Shown here in pieces: positions 8,684 to 17,182 of a stretch of DNA of 59,356 nt. Position numbers and translations under genes: made by a program. Numbering within the stretch: position 1 is the first letter of the stretch; every line of letters begins with the position of its first letter. The notes beneath the pieces are model-generated. The model ran no database searches, was not told where the DNA came from, and worked only from the letters and a program-made list of their open reading frames with translations. The stretch is taken from the NCBI GenBank assembly GCA_905215335.1, contig CAJMPQ010000008.1:1-59356 (forward strand), given 5' to 3'. The DNA comes from an uncultured bacterium. GTDB taxonomy: Bacteria; Cyanobacteriota; Vampirovibrionia; Gastranaerophilales; Gastranaerophilaceae.

Positions 8684-9598
8684 ATGGTATTAAACAGGGA
8701 ATCCAAACAAGATTTAGAAGATTTTAAATCGTATATATTGGTTGAAAAAAACTTTTCAAAACACACTGCAAAAGCTTATTACGCAGACATTTTAAGCTAT
8801 TTAATATGGCTTGATAATAATACTTGTGAAGACGTTAATTTCTCCAAAGTAAGGGAATATCTACATTTTATGCAGAAATTCAACTACAAAAAAACTACTA
8901 TTGCCAGAAAGATAGCATCCATAAGGACTTTCTATAAATACCTACACAGAGAAAGAAAAGTTGAGAATAATCCGGCAGAAAATTTAATATCCCCTAAACG
9001 ACCGAAATCTTTACCAAAATTCCTCACAACAGATGAGATAGAACAAATTTTGAGTAATATCAACATAGACACTCCAGCAGGATATAGAAATCGTGCAATT
9101 CTGGAACTATTATGGGCAAGTGGAATGCGTGTATCAGAATTAAGTGGATTAAATTTTGGAAACTTAAATCTCGAAAATAATGAAATTACTGTTTTTGGTA
9201 AAGGTTCGAAAGAACGTATTATTCTAATCACAGATAGAGCTAAAACCTATCTGCAAGGATATATAGACTATGCTAGACCACTGGTTGCAAAAGATTATCC
9301 ACAAGGTCCAATTACTGAAACAACTCCTGTTTTCATAAACAAAACCGGATATCGTTTACAAACTAGAATGATACGAAATGTTATAAACGAAATAGTTGAA
9401 AAAATTGAATTACCTAAAAAAGTGACACCACACATGTTTAGACATAGCTTTGCAACTCACCTGATTGAAAATGGAGCAGATTTAAGAGTTGTGCAAGAGC
9501 TTTTAGGACACGCAAGCATATCAAATACACAGATTTATACTCATATCTCAATGCAACATATGAAAGAGGTATACGAAGAAACCCACCCTAGAGCTTAA
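8684..9598 (+). CDS. xerC: Tyrosine site-specific recombinase, XerC/XerD type
   Basis: A 304-aa recombinase that resolves chromosome dimers. The N-terminal SAM-like DNA-binding domain (residues ~5-95) is followed by a catalytic domain with Arg149 (SGMRVSEL), Lys in FGKGSKER, H-x-x-R in PHMFRHSFATHL, His in LLGHASISNTQ and the nucleophile Tyr in IYTHIS. The set is complete. Length and lack of neighbouring phage genes argue for a house-keeping Xer protein rather than an integrase. XerC versus XerD cannot be decided here. TATAAT at 8647-8652 gives a short leader holding AGGT before the ATG. Confidence 0.9.
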   Translation: MVLNRESKQDLEDFKSYILVEKNFSKHTAKAYYADILSYLIWLDNNTCEDVNFSKVREYLHFMQKFNYKKTTIARKIASIRTFYKYLHRERKVENNPAENLISPKRPKSLPKFLTTDEIEQILSNINIDTPAGYRNRAILELLWASGMRVSELSGLNFGNLNLENNEITVFGKGSKERIILITDRAKTYLQGYIDYARPLVAKDYPQGPITETTPVFINKTGYRLQTRMIRNVINEIVEKIELPKKVTPHMFRHSFATHLIENGADLRVVQELLGHASISNTQIYTHISMQHMKEVYEETHPRA

Positions 9599-9613
9599 TT
9601 TCAGCCTCTTCAA

Positions 9614-9642
9614 TTGACTAGTTGGTAAAAACATGGTAAAAT
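9614..9642 (+). promoter_or_regulatory. Sigma-70 promoter of the pilin gene
   Basis: TTGACT (9614-9619), a 17-bp spacer and TAAAAT (9637-9642). The start point would fall near 9649, giving a leader of about 13 nt that contains AGGTTG before the ATG at 9662. Confidence 0.7.
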
Positions 9643-9661
9643 GTTGATATAGGTTGTATTT

Positions 9662-10381
9662 ATGGGATTGATGAGTATGAATTTTAATAAAAGATTTGCT
9701 TACACACTATCTGAAGTTATGATAACACTTACTCTTATTGGTTTTCTTGCAACAATGACACTGTCTACAATTGGTTCATCAGTACAACAAAGAGCAAGAT
9801 TAGCAGAGTTCCGGACTGCATATTCAAAAATGGAATCAACATTAAGAAGTATTACTGTTGAAGAAAGCAGAATATATAAATGTTATGAATGTCCAACTAA
9901 AGATGAAATTAAACTTTATGGATTATCAATGAATGGAGTATGTACATCTTCAGGCAACCAATGTAAATCTTTACAAGATACATTTGTCAGAGCAATGGGT
10001 GCAACCCGTTTTTGTGAAAATAACCCAATTACAGAAGGTTGTTTACCAGATAATTATCCTAAAGCCCCAGGTGGTGGTTGTTTCCAAGATTTCACAACCG
10101 GAGATGCTTATGTTTTAGATAATAGTATGATTATCATTACAGATGGCAACAATGGCTTGAGACAATTTGCAGTAGATGTTAATGGACGTAAAGGTCCTAA
10201 TAAATGGGGACAAGATATTTTCACATTCTCAATAAAAGCAAATAATTCAAATATATTTAACGGAGTAACTTATATTTCAAGTATGGGAATATACCCTCCA
10301 ACTACTTGTTTACCAAAAAGTCCTGGTGCATCTAAATCTTCTGATGAAATATTAAAAGAAGCTATCAATTTTGATAACTAA
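9662..10381 (+). CDS. Type IV pilin-like / pseudopilin protein
   Basis: A 239-aa protein with a class III (prepilin) leader: basic MNFNKRFA followed by YTLSEVMITLTLIGFLATM. The glutamate at +5 and the hydrophobic stretch are intact; prepilin peptidase would cut after Ala with Tyr as the new N-terminus instead of the usual Phe. The extracellular part has six or more cysteines (YKCYEC, GVCTSSGNQC, RFCENN, GGCFQD), suggesting disulfides. The C-terminal half (DGNNGLRQFAVDVNGRKGPNKWGQDIFTF, split by gaps in conservation) resembles minor pilins annotated in gut Melainabacteria. No pilus assembly genes are adjacent, so it is an orphan pilin. It could be an adhesin or DNA-uptake minor pilin. Confidence 0.85.
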   Translation: MGLMSMNFNKRFAYTLSEVMITLTLIGFLATMTLSTIGSSVQQRARLAEFRTAYSKMESTLRSITVEESRIYKCYECPTKDEIKLYGLSMNGVCTSSGNQCKSLQDTFVRAMGATRFCENNPITEGCLPDNYPKAPGGGCFQDFTTGDAYVLDNSMIIITDGNNGLRQFAVDVNGRKGPNKWGQDIFTFSIKANNSNIFNGVTYISSMGIYPPTTCLPKSPGASKSSDEILKEAINFDN

Positions 10382-10382
10382 G

Positions 10383-10742
10383 CTAATTTTGTGGAACTTC
10401 ATTAAACATAACCATATGAAAATCTGAACTGGTCATATTTGGATTTCGTTTCATAAATTTTTTTACATCAAATTTTGCTAAATATTTATCAAGTTTTTCA
10501 ATATATTTTGAATTACCTTCATTTTCAACTTTTAATTTAGCAATATAATCTTTTGTCATGAATAAAATTTCATCTTCCGTCAAAACAGGCAAACCACCAA
10601 TTTGAACTTCATCTTTATCATCATTTTCCAAGTATTTTTTTTCTTCTTTTTTTTGTTCTTGTTGATGCTGTTTTTTCTCCTGACCTGTAGAAATTGCAGA
10701 TTCTATTCTTTGTCCAAAAGGATTATTGACCGAATTAAACAT
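10383..10742 (-). CDS. Uncharacterised hydrophilic 119-aa protein
   Basis: No family recognised. The start is the ATG at 10742, 7 bases after TGAGG; upstream in-frame ATGs have no site. A Q/K/E-rich linker (about residues 20-40, EKKQHQQEQKKEEKKYLEN) joins a short N-terminal segment to a C-terminal helical part (EDEILFMTKDYIAKLKVE ... DVKKFMKRNPNMTSSDF). It has no membrane segment or signal. It is tail to tail with the pilin gene, with one base between the stops and no terminator visible between them. Confidence 0.6.
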   Translation of the reverse strand: MFNSVNNPFGQRIESAISTGQEKKQHQQEQKKEEKKYLENDDKDEVQIGGLPVLTEDEILFMTKDYIAKLKVENEGNSKYIEKLDKYLAKFDVKKFMKRNPNMTSSDFHMVMFNEVPQN

Positions 10743-10832
10743 AAGATGCCTCATCAATTTTATAAATTGCACCCATGTAATCGGTCATTTTAGTAAAAAC
10801 TTTAAAAACTACATTATAAGTATGAGATTAAA

Positions 10833-11681
10833 TTATAAACTCAAGTAGTAATCTTTTAATATTTTTGCATCTGTTTCAATATTTGGACTTTCACAAACTA
10901 AAGCTCCTTTTACTCCAAATGCTTTCAGAGCTTTCAAAAGATCTTTATAATTCATATCTGAATTATCCAAATTCAAATGTTTCTTTTCACCTTTCGCAGT
11001 ATATTCTATCCCTGCTAAGTGTGCGTGGAAATTATGTAGAGCAAAATCTCCTAATTCTGTACCTATTCGGTCTAATACTTTACAAAATTCATCATAAGTA
11101 TTATATTCACCACCAGTACGAGCATGAATATGTGAAAAATCTATACATGGTAAAACTTGTTCAAATTCTTTTGATAAGCGGATAATTTCTTCATAATCTC
11201 CCCATTGAGTAGCTTTTCCTGTTGTCTCAGGTCTTATCCACATTTTTAAATTATTATCTTCTAAATATTTAACAATTTTTTCAGTTTCTTTTAAAACTCT
11301 ATTATAAACAACTTCCTTATCTTGCCCCATATAAAAAGCTGCGTGGTATGTAATACTATACCCTCCAAAGTCATTTGCTGTAGATGCGGTATCAATAATC
11401 CTTTGTACACTCGCTTCAATTTTTTCTTCTTCTCTAGAATTTAAATTGATATAGAATGGGCCATGTGCAGTTAAAACAAGATTTTTAGCAGATGCGGTCT
11501 CTTTTAAAAATTGTCTTGTTTCATCTGACATTCTTACACCATGAACAAACTCAACCTCCATACCATCTAGATTCATTTCTTCCAAGATTTCTAAAGCTCT
11601 TGGATATCCGCCTTTTCCTGTAGATAAAGGCATGCCGGCTGTTAGAAAATTAAGTTTATCTATATTATAAAAGTTTTGCAA
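10833..11681 (-). CDS. Endonuclease IV-like TIM-barrel protein
   Basis: A 282-aa protein of the xylose-isomerase-like / AP endonuclease 2 superfamily. The metal-binding pattern of endonuclease IV is recognisable: LTAHGPFYINL, GGYSITYHAAFY, RPETTGKATQW, CIDFSHIHAR, FHAHLAGIEY and the terminal CESPN. It probably cleaves abasic sites, though sugar isomerase activity cannot be excluded. I start at the TTG at 11681, preceded 6 bases upstream by GGGAGG; the ATG at 11705 has no site. This start overlaps the crcB end by 17 bases, consistent with coupling. It is the last gene of the minus-strand operon from 14987. Confidence 0.8.
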   Translation of the reverse strand: MQNFYNIDKLNFLTAGMPLSTGKGGYPRALEILEEMNLDGMEVEFVHGVRMSDETRQFLKETASAKNLVLTAHGPFYINLNSREEEKIEASVQRIIDTASTANDFGGYSITYHAAFYMGQDKEVVYNRVLKETEKIVKYLEDNNLKMWIRPETTGKATQWGDYEEIIRLSKEFEQVLPCIDFSHIHARTGGEYNTYDEFCKVLDRIGTELGDFALHNFHAHLAGIEYTAKGEKKHLNLDNSDMNYKDLLKALKAFGVKGALVCESPNIETDAKILKDYYLSL

Positions 11682-12042
11682 TGTAACCTCCCAAAAAGAC
11701 TGCAATTAACCCTACTATCAAACTAATAAGAATATAAATTGCAGCATGAACAAATTGACTATGTTGTATCATTTCAGAAATTTCTAAAGAAAAAGTACTA
11801 AATGTCGTTAAACCTCCACAAAAACCAACAGTTAAGGCAAATTTTAAAGCCGGATGAACCTGAAATTTTTCGATAAAGAAAATATACAAAAAACCAATTA
11901 TAAAACATCCAACAATATTTACCAAAAATGTTGCAACAGGAAGATTAGTTTTCAAACAAGTTACGCACAAAATACCTGTTAAATATCTTGTTACTGCACC
12001 AATTCCTCCACCTAAAAAAACTGCAAGCAAATTTAAAGGCAT
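11665..12042 (-). CDS. crcB: Fluoride channel CrcB/Fluc
   Basis: A 125-aa, four-helix inner-membrane protein that works as a dual-topology dimer exporting fluoride. Signatures are GGGIGAVTRY (residues ~11-20), the NIVGCFIIGFL helix and GFCGGLTTFSTF, which lines the pore and sodium site. Length matches the family. Its ATG overlaps the upstream stop (TAATG), so it is translationally coupled. Only one copy is seen, so it should form a homodimer. No fluoride riboswitch is visible upstream; the gene is buried in an operon. Confidence 0.95.
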   Translation of the reverse strand: MPLNLLAVFLGGGIGAVTRYLTGILCVTCLKTNLPVATFLVNIVGCFIIGFLYIFFIEKFQVHPALKFALTVGFCGGLTTFSTFSLEISEMIQHSQFVHAAIYILISLIVGLIAVFLGGYIAKLL

Positions 12043-12440
12043 TACACCCTCACTTTCAATAATTCAGATAAAATTTCGGCAGAATCAGATACAAGCTTTG
12101 CACAGTGTTCTTTCTTAGCACTTCCATCAAGTCCTGAACATAAAACTCTACAACAAGTAACTTTATTTCTCTTTTTAAATTCTTCTATAAATTCTGCAGC
12201 TTTTTCTCTGGCTGAAATATTATTTCCAAACTTATTATTACGTCCAAAAACATATCCTAAAACCATTTGAGAACCAGCTATAGAACCACACACACAACCG
12301 GAAGACATTCCTGCACAAAATGTTGTTGCACAAGGTAATAAAGCCTCTTCACAAATTCCAGCTTCAATACATGCTTTTACAATACATTCTGAACAAGAAT
12401 AACCATTCATAAAATATTCTAAAGCTTTTTCTTTTATCAT
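12042..12440 (-). CDS. C_GCAxxG_C_C family redox protein
   Basis: A 132-aa cysteine-rich protein. The spacing of cysteines (YSCSECIVKAC, TFCAGMSSGCVCGSIAG, VTCCRVLCSGL, EHCAKL) matches the C_GCAxxG_C_C family, whose members probably bind a metal or Fe-S cluster and are common in anaerobes; the exact reaction is unknown. GGAAAAGG lies before the ATG. It is positioned between the lipoprotein gene and crcB in one transcription unit, with a 22-bp gap upstream and a one-base overlap downstream. Confidence 0.85.
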   Translation of the reverse strand: MIKEKALEYFMNGYSCSECIVKACIEAGICEEALLPCATTFCAGMSSGCVCGSIAGSQMVLGYVFGRNNKFGNNISAREKAAEFIEEFKKRNKVTCCRVLCSGLDGSAKKEHCAKLVSDSAEILSELLKVRV

Positions 12441-12462
12441 TTTAATCTTTTCCTTTTCCTTC

Positions 12463-12876
12463 TTAATTTTTCACATAAAATTGCGAAGTTGTCAAAATTT
12501 TTGTAGGATTATCTCGAGAATAAACCTTCATCAAATATACACCTGTTTGGCTGAATACAAAATAATCTGTATAATAATATATTTGTTCATCTTTTAATTT
12601 AACTTTTCTTGTCCAAACTAAATCATATCCAAGTCTTTCATCCTTATCTCCACCAACTTTTACTACTTGAATATATAACCTTCTAGATTCAATTGGTTTT
12701 GGTAAAGTTATTAGGTAATAAATTTTATCCCCTGGAGCAAAAATATTACTTGTTACAGGTAAAGTTTCTTGAGTAAACGGATATTTGTTAAAAAGAATAT
12801 GTGACTGTTCTTTATTACAAGCACAGGTAAAAACTGTCATTATAATTGTTATAACAAATATTAAAAACTTTTTCAT
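12463..12876 (-). CDS. Small secreted protein or lipoprotein
   Basis: A 137-aa protein. The N-terminus MKKFLIFVITIIMTVFTCACNKEQ is a signal peptide with a cysteine at residue 20 in an imperfect lipobox (TCAC), so lipidation is likely but not certain. The rest is beta-rich (KIYYLITLPK, RRLYIQVVKVGG, YYYTDYFVF, GVYLMKVYSRD) and looks like a small beta-sandwich. It begins 2 bp after the big TPR gene, so both are co-translated and may interact in the envelope. No named family. Confidence 0.75.
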   Translation of the reverse strand: MKKFLIFVITIIMTVFTCACNKEQSHILFNKYPFTQETLPVTSNIFAPGDKIYYLITLPKPIESRRLYIQVVKVGGDKDERLGYDLVWTRKVKLKDEQIYYYTDYFVFSQTGVYLMKVYSRDNPTKILTTSQFYVKN

Positions 12877-12878
12877 AA

Positions 12879-14987
12879 CTATTGAAGTTGTTTAATTTTT
12901 GCTTGAACAGTATTAATCATATCTTTATCATTATTATGTTTTATGAACAATTTATAATTTTTAACTGCGTCTGCTTTTTTACCTTGATGTTCTAAAGCCA
13001 TACCCAAAGCATAATACGCATATCCAAAATTATAATCAGGATCTAAAGATATTACTCTTTCAAAACTTTTTTGAGATTCGATTAAATTATTACCATTTGC
13101 ATAAGATAAACCTAAATTAAACCAACCATCAGTATAATCAGGATTTACAATAATAGCTTTTTGATAATAATTTACTGCTTTTGTATTATCTTCTTGAAGT
13201 TTATAAATATTTCCAATTTTCAATAATGTTACGGCATCGTTTGGAACTAATTGTAATGCATCTTGATAATTCTTTATTGCCGCATCATACTTGTTACTTT
13301 TATAATTTTTATCACCTTCAAGTATAAATTCTTCATTTTGTTTCATTGTAACTGGAGTAGTTTTAACAACATTTTGAGTTTTTACTTCCGGAGTTACTTT
13401 TGTTTCATCAGGATTTTCAACTGTCAAATTGATTGAAGGTAGTTCATTACTATCATTGGTTGTTGTTTGAACATTAACTTTTGGTTTATACAATGAAGAA
13501 ATAAACTCACTATATTCTGCACTATAAACAGTCTTATCCGGATCTATTGATATAGCTTTTTCATAATTTTCAGAAGCTTTAGAATTATCTCCTGTTGCTC
13601 TATATGCTTTAGCTAAACCATAATATACATAACCATCGCTATAACCATTTTTGATAGCTGATTTAAATGTTTCAACAGCTTGACCATAATTTTGTTCTTC
13701 TAAAAGTTCATGACCTCTAGAAACTAATGCACTGCTTAAATTTTCTTTTATTGTTTTATCATTCTTTTTAGTTAATAAATCTTGATACAAAGCAATTGCA
13801 TCATCATATTTTTTCAATGCATGTAAAGCAATAGCTTTATTTTGTTTGATATCAATATCATCAGGCTGTACTGCTAAAATTTCATCATAATATTTCAAGG
13901 CATTTTCATAATCTTTTTTATTATGATAACAATTTGCCAAATCTTTCTTGATATTCAAATCACTATTATCTTTTGTAAGAACTACAAGATAATTTTCTAT
14001 AGCTTTATCATAGTTACCTAAAGCTTTGTATACAATTGCGATATTTTTATATCCGTTAATATCATTTGGATAAGCTTTAATATACATATTATATTGTTCA
14101 ATAGCTTCAGTATTTTTATTCATTACTGCAAGCAAATTAGCATAATCCAATCTAACAGTATTTAAGTTTGGAACTTTTTTCAAAACAATTTGATATTGTT
14201 CATAAGACAAATCGTTTTTACCTAAATCTTGATAAGCTTGTGCTAAACCTAAATGTGCTGAATTATTATCTGGATTGATTTCTATAGCTTTTTCAAGCAT
14301 TTCAACAGCTTTATCAGGTTTGTCATCATTTAACAAAGCAATACCATATTCTGAAAAATTCTTAAAAATTTCCGGATTTTTTTCATAAATAGTTTGATAT
14401 TGTTTTACTGCATCGTCATAATCTTTTACAGCCATATAAGATGCTGCTAAATTTTCTCTTGATTCAGTATGTTGAGAATATGTTTCTAAGAATGAATTAT
14501 AACTTTTGATAGCTTCATTATAATTTCTCAATTGATACTGAACATTACCAATATTAAAATAATTGTATTTATATTCAGGGAATATATCTAAAGCTTTGTT
14601 GTAAGCAGCAAGAGCTTCTTTATATTTACCTTGGTTTTCATAAATACTACCAATACTAATATAAACAAAAGCATCATCCGGCTTTAATTTAACAACTTTA
14701 TTATAAGCTTCTAAAGCTTTATCGTAATTATCGATTTCAGAATATATACCGGCTAACTTGGTATAAAGCATTGCATCTCCACCTGAGATTGCAATTGCTT
14801 GTTCTAATTTTGCGATAGCTTCTTTTAAATCTTGTTGATGTTCTGCACTACAAGCTTCCTGATACAAAGCACTTGCTTCAGGAGACATTTGCGCGTAAAC
14901 AGGTATAACGTTTAACGCTAATGCAGATATTAGGACAGTTGTTAATAATTGCTTTTTAATGGTTCCACTCCTCAATTTATTATACAT
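12879..14987 (-). CDS. Large secreted TPR-repeat protein
   Basis: A 702-aa protein with a signal peptide (KKQLLTTVLISALALNVIPVYAQ) and about 16 TPR units in two blocks, residues ~35-500 and ~555-700, separated by a low-complexity Thr/Val/Asn linker of about 60 residues. Typical units are YNKVVKLKPDDAFVYISIGS and YQKAIIVNPDYTDGWFNLGL. It should be a periplasmic or surface scaffold. The ATG at 14987 lacks a Shine-Dalgarno, and a TATGAT (minus strand, 14993-14998) lies 5 bases upstream, suggesting a leaderless start. A GAGGAGTGG further inside precedes only an ATT codon. It heads a five-gene operon. Confidence 0.85.
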   Translation of the reverse strand: MYNKLRSGTIKKQLLTTVLISALALNVIPVYAQMSPEASALYQEACSAEHQQDLKEAIAKLEQAIAISGGDAMLYTKLAGIYSEIDNYDKALEAYNKVVKLKPDDAFVYISIGSIYENQGKYKEALAAYNKALDIFPEYKYNYFNIGNVQYQLRNYNEAIKSYNSFLETYSQHTESRENLAASYMAVKDYDDAVKQYQTIYEKNPEIFKNFSEYGIALLNDDKPDKAVEMLEKAIEINPDNNSAHLGLAQAYQDLGKNDLSYEQYQIVLKKVPNLNTVRLDYANLLAVMNKNTEAIEQYNMYIKAYPNDINGYKNIAIVYKALGNYDKAIENYLVVLTKDNSDLNIKKDLANCYHNKKDYENALKYYDEILAVQPDDIDIKQNKAIALHALKKYDDAIALYQDLLTKKNDKTIKENLSSALVSRGHELLEEQNYGQAVETFKSAIKNGYSDGYVYYGLAKAYRATGDNSKASENYEKAISIDPDKTVYSAEYSEFISSLYKPKVNVQTTTNDSNELPSINLTVENPDETKVTPEVKTQNVVKTTPVTMKQNEEFILEGDKNYKSNKYDAAIKNYQDALQLVPNDAVTLLKIGNIYKLQEDNTKAVNYYQKAIIVNPDYTDGWFNLGLSYANGNNLIESQKSFERVISLDPDYNFGYAYYALGMALEHQGKKADAVKNYKLFIKHNNDKDMINTVQAKIKQLQ

Positions 14988-15002
14988 AGTTTATCATAAA
15001 TC

Positions 15003-15914
15003 CTATACTTGTGTAAAGCTATCAGAATATATTTTTTTATTTAACAAAATTGTAGTAGTTTTAATTATATTTTGCTCTGTTACTGAATTTTTGTCAAATG
15101 AAATTTCTTCTAAATCTTTAAAAGATTTTATCATATCAGCCAAGTTAATATATAGCTCATCTGAACTAGATTGTGGAGAATTTGTTTCCAGCATTTTAAA
15201 AATTCTAACCAACTCAAGATCTTTCGCATCTAAAATTACAGCATCTAATCCTGCACCAAACGCTAAAGCACCAAAAACTCTGTTAATAAGAGGTCTTAAT
15301 TCTTTTGGCGCACCATTAGAAATATTAGACAAACCAATAACCGTATTAACTTTTGGTTCAAAACTTTCTTTTATCATCTGAATAGTATTTAAAGCCTCAA
15401 CAGCTTGCGATTGATCTGCACAAACAGGTAAAACCAACGGATCAAAATAAAGTTTATTACTATTCAAACCTTTTTCCATACATTTTTCATAAATTTCAAA
15501 AACAATCTCTAATCTTCCATCTGCAGTTTTTGGAATTCCTGTTTCTTTAGACATTGCAAGAGCAATTAAATTACAGTTATATTGTAAAGCTAAATCTGTT
15601 AAGTATTCTAATTTTTCCGAATCTTTAGACGTACTGTTTATAAAACAATTTTCAGAATTTTTGACAAGCGATAAACCTTGTTTAATGGCTTCTACATTTG
15701 TTGAATCAAATGAAATATTGATATTATTTGTATATTGACAAAGCCAAGAAAAGATATTGTCAAGTTTCCCTTTTGCAGGTCCAACATTTAAATCAATACA
15801 ATCCAAATTTTCTTGCAATTTAATGATATTTTTTACAAAATTTTCATCTTTATTTTCAAGAGCAGAACGAACTTGTTTTGAAATAATATGTATATTTTCA
15901 CCAATATAAAGCAT
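15003..15914 (-). CDS. Pterin-binding methyltransferase, AcsE/MetH-domain like
   Basis: A 303-aa TIM barrel of the dihydropteroate synthase / methyltetrahydrofolate methyltransferase superfamily. The N-terminus LYIGENIHIISKQV, the DLNVGPAKG motif, NISFDST, INSTSKDSEK, LYFDPLVLPV and VIGLSNISNGAP correspond to the pterin-binding strands of AcsE and of the MetH folate domain. It lacks the cobalamin, homocysteine and activation domains of MetH. It probably moves a methyl group from methyl-tetrahydrofolate to a corrinoid protein, but no acs genes are nearby, so the acceptor is unknown. On the minus strand TAAAAT (15921-15926) ends 6 bases before the ATG with no Shine-Dalgarno, so it is probably leaderless. 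Confidence 0.75.
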   Translation of the reverse strand: MLYIGENIHIISKQVRSALENKDENFVKNIIKLQENLDCIDLNVGPAKGKLDNIFSWLCQYTNNINISFDSTNVEAIKQGLSLVKNSENCFINSTSKDSEKLEYLTDLALQYNCNLIALAMSKETGIPKTADGRLEIVFEIYEKCMEKGLNSNKLYFDPLVLPVCADQSQAVEALNTIQMIKESFEPKVNTVIGLSNISNGAPKELRPLINRVFGALAFGAGLDAVILDAKDLELVRIFKMLETNSPQSSSDELYINLADMIKSFKDLEEISFDKNSVTEQNIIKTTTILLNKKIYSDSFTQV

Positions 15915-16080
15915 GCCTAAATTTTATCATAAAAATAAGAAAAATATTCAAAAAATTTCGCTTAAAAATGGATATTATTATAAAAACAAAATTACTTAAT
16001 AATATTTTACATTAGAAACACTACAATAATAGCAAAAATTTTATTTTTCTGATTTAGAGCTAGAAAAAGACCTTAATTAA

Positions 16081-16089
16081 TGGTATAAT
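16081..16089 (+). promoter_or_regulatory. Extended -10 promoter (TGGTATAAT) of the 52-aa gene
   Basis: TGG directly precedes TATAAT (16084-16089), the extended -10 form, with no good -35 at 17 bp. The start near 16096 gives a leader of about 40 nt that carries AAAGGAG. Confidence 0.65.
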
Positions 16090-16137
16090 ATTAAGGATAA
16101 AGTTACAAACTTAAAATGTGTAAAAGGAGTAGGTTCT

Positions 16138-16296
16138 ATGACAACTATGGTTTCTGACAAAGAGGTTAAAAAGGTAAAACCTAAATTTACCGATGAATTT
16201 GAAAGTTATTTAAAAACACAATGCACAAAAACAACTTTTAATGGTACTGAGCTTGAATCTTTTTCTTGGTACAAAAAAGCTCTAGGTCTTATGTAA
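16138..16296 (+). CDS. Uncharacterised 52-aa protein
   Basis: A short gene below common length cut-offs. It has an extended -10 promoter, an AAAGGAG 9 bases before the ATG, 52 codons and a strong terminator 29 bp after the stop, a complete transcription unit. The protein starts MTTMVSDKEVKKVKPKF, has a charged middle (TDEFESYLKTQ) and ends TELESFSWYKKALGLM. No signal or membrane segment is seen and I know no family. The strength of the signals suggests high expression, like the small proteins at 19515, 20142 and 38990. Confidence 0.75.
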   Translation: MTTMVSDKEVKKVKPKFTDEFESYLKTQCTKTTFNGTELESFSWYKKALGLM

Positions 16297-16324
16297 TTCA
16301 AATACAACTTTTAACTATTCTTCT

Positions 16325-16353
16325 AAAAAACCGACCTTATGAGTCGGTTTTTT
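16325..16353. terminator. Bidirectional Rho-independent terminator
   Basis: AAAAAACCGAC and GTCGGTTTTTT form an 11-bp stem with loop CTTATGA. It serves the 52-aa gene on the plus strand and the convergent 16365-17033 gene on the minus strand. Confidence 0.9.
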
Positions 16354-16364
16354 AATGTTTTATT

Positions 16365-17033
16365 TTAAAAATTTGATCTTGCAGAATCTGTAATACAACA
16401 AATATCTTTACCAGGCTTACCATTATATGCAACCAAATGCTCGCCTAAAGGAGTTACTTTTGCTTCCCTTGTTATAAATCTATTAACAAGTTGTCCACCT
16501 GGCATCTGAAAATCCTGAACAAATAATTCTTCTATAATATTATTTCTATCTTTTTTTGTTGAATGAAAAATACTTGAACCATCAGGATATGAAACAGTTT
16601 TATTCTTAGTTTTAACAACACCGTTATTATTTAATGAAATTGTAACTTGTTTAGCATTATCACTAAGATTAAATTTTTCGTCCATAACTCCCTTTATCTT
16701 GGTCATTTCATCATAAGGTTTTTTAAGTTTAGTAGTACCCTTACCTACCTTGGAAATACTATGCTTTTCAATATGAGTTATTGTATTTTTTTTAAAATTT
16801 CTAGCTATAGTAACAATTTTATCTTTAATAACATTCACACTTGCAAAGAATTTACCTTGGTTTTCAACAGAAACTTGTTTAAACATAACTCCATCAGGAG
16901 TAAATGACGTCAATGTAGATAATTTTCCACCTTTGGAAATCTTTTTATAGACTTGAATTCCATTAGTTTTTCCAACGCCAATACATTTTCCATACACTAA
17001 AGTTCGAGGTAAATATTTATTTAATATATTCAT
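16365..17033 (-). CDS. Uncharacterised 222-aa protein
   Basis: A basic, soluble protein rich in short beta strands (KLSTLTSFTPDGVMFKQVSV, KQVTISLNNNGVVKTKN, KTVSYPDGSSIFHS) that looks like repeated hairpins. There is no signal peptide or membrane segment. I start at the ATG at 17033, 5 bases after AGGTG; a GTG at 17039 lies too close to that site. No family recognised. Similar lineage-type proteins with names such as 'hypothetical' occur in gut Melainabacteria, by impression only. It is divergent from lepA. Confidence 0.65.
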   Translation of the reverse strand: MNILNKYLPRTLVYGKCIGVGKTNGIQVYKKISKGGKLSTLTSFTPDGVMFKQVSVENQGKFFASVNVIKDKIVTIARNFKKNTITHIEKHSISKVGKGTTKLKKPYDEMTKIKGVMDEKFNLSDNAKQVTISLNNNGVVKTKNKTVSYPDGSSIFHSTKKDRNNIIEELFVQDFQMPGGQLVNRFITREAKVTPLGEHLVAYNGKPGKDICCITDSARSNF

Positions 17034-17147
17034 ACACACACCTATATAAAATCTACATAAGTAATAAAAACATACATTGAAATAAATTGTCTTTTTATAT
17101 ATAAAATTTTACATACTTGTAACGATATTCAAAAAATATCAGAATAT

Positions 17148-17175
17148 TTTACAAGAAAAATTTTTCAGATATAAT
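17148..17175 (+). promoter_or_regulatory. lepA promoter, predicted leaderless
   Basis: TTTACA (17148-17153), a 16-bp spacer and TATAAT (17170-17175), which ends 7 bases before the lepA ATG. No Shine-Dalgarno fits in the intervening CAAAATT. Confidence 0.65.
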
Positions 17176-17182
17176 CAAAATT

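Noticed and set aside
8684..9598. Tyrosine recombinase as sign of a mobile element
   Set aside because: It matches the house-keeping XerC/XerD type, with no att sites, phage or transposase genes nearby.
10602..10793. 63-codon plus-strand frame opposite the 119-aa gene
   Set aside because: Its Phe/Leu runs are the complement of the Lys/Gln/Glu-rich linker of the real gene.
12042..12440. Fluoride riboswitch before crcB
   Set aside because: The gene is inside an operon with a one-base overlap; no leader exists for a riboswitch.
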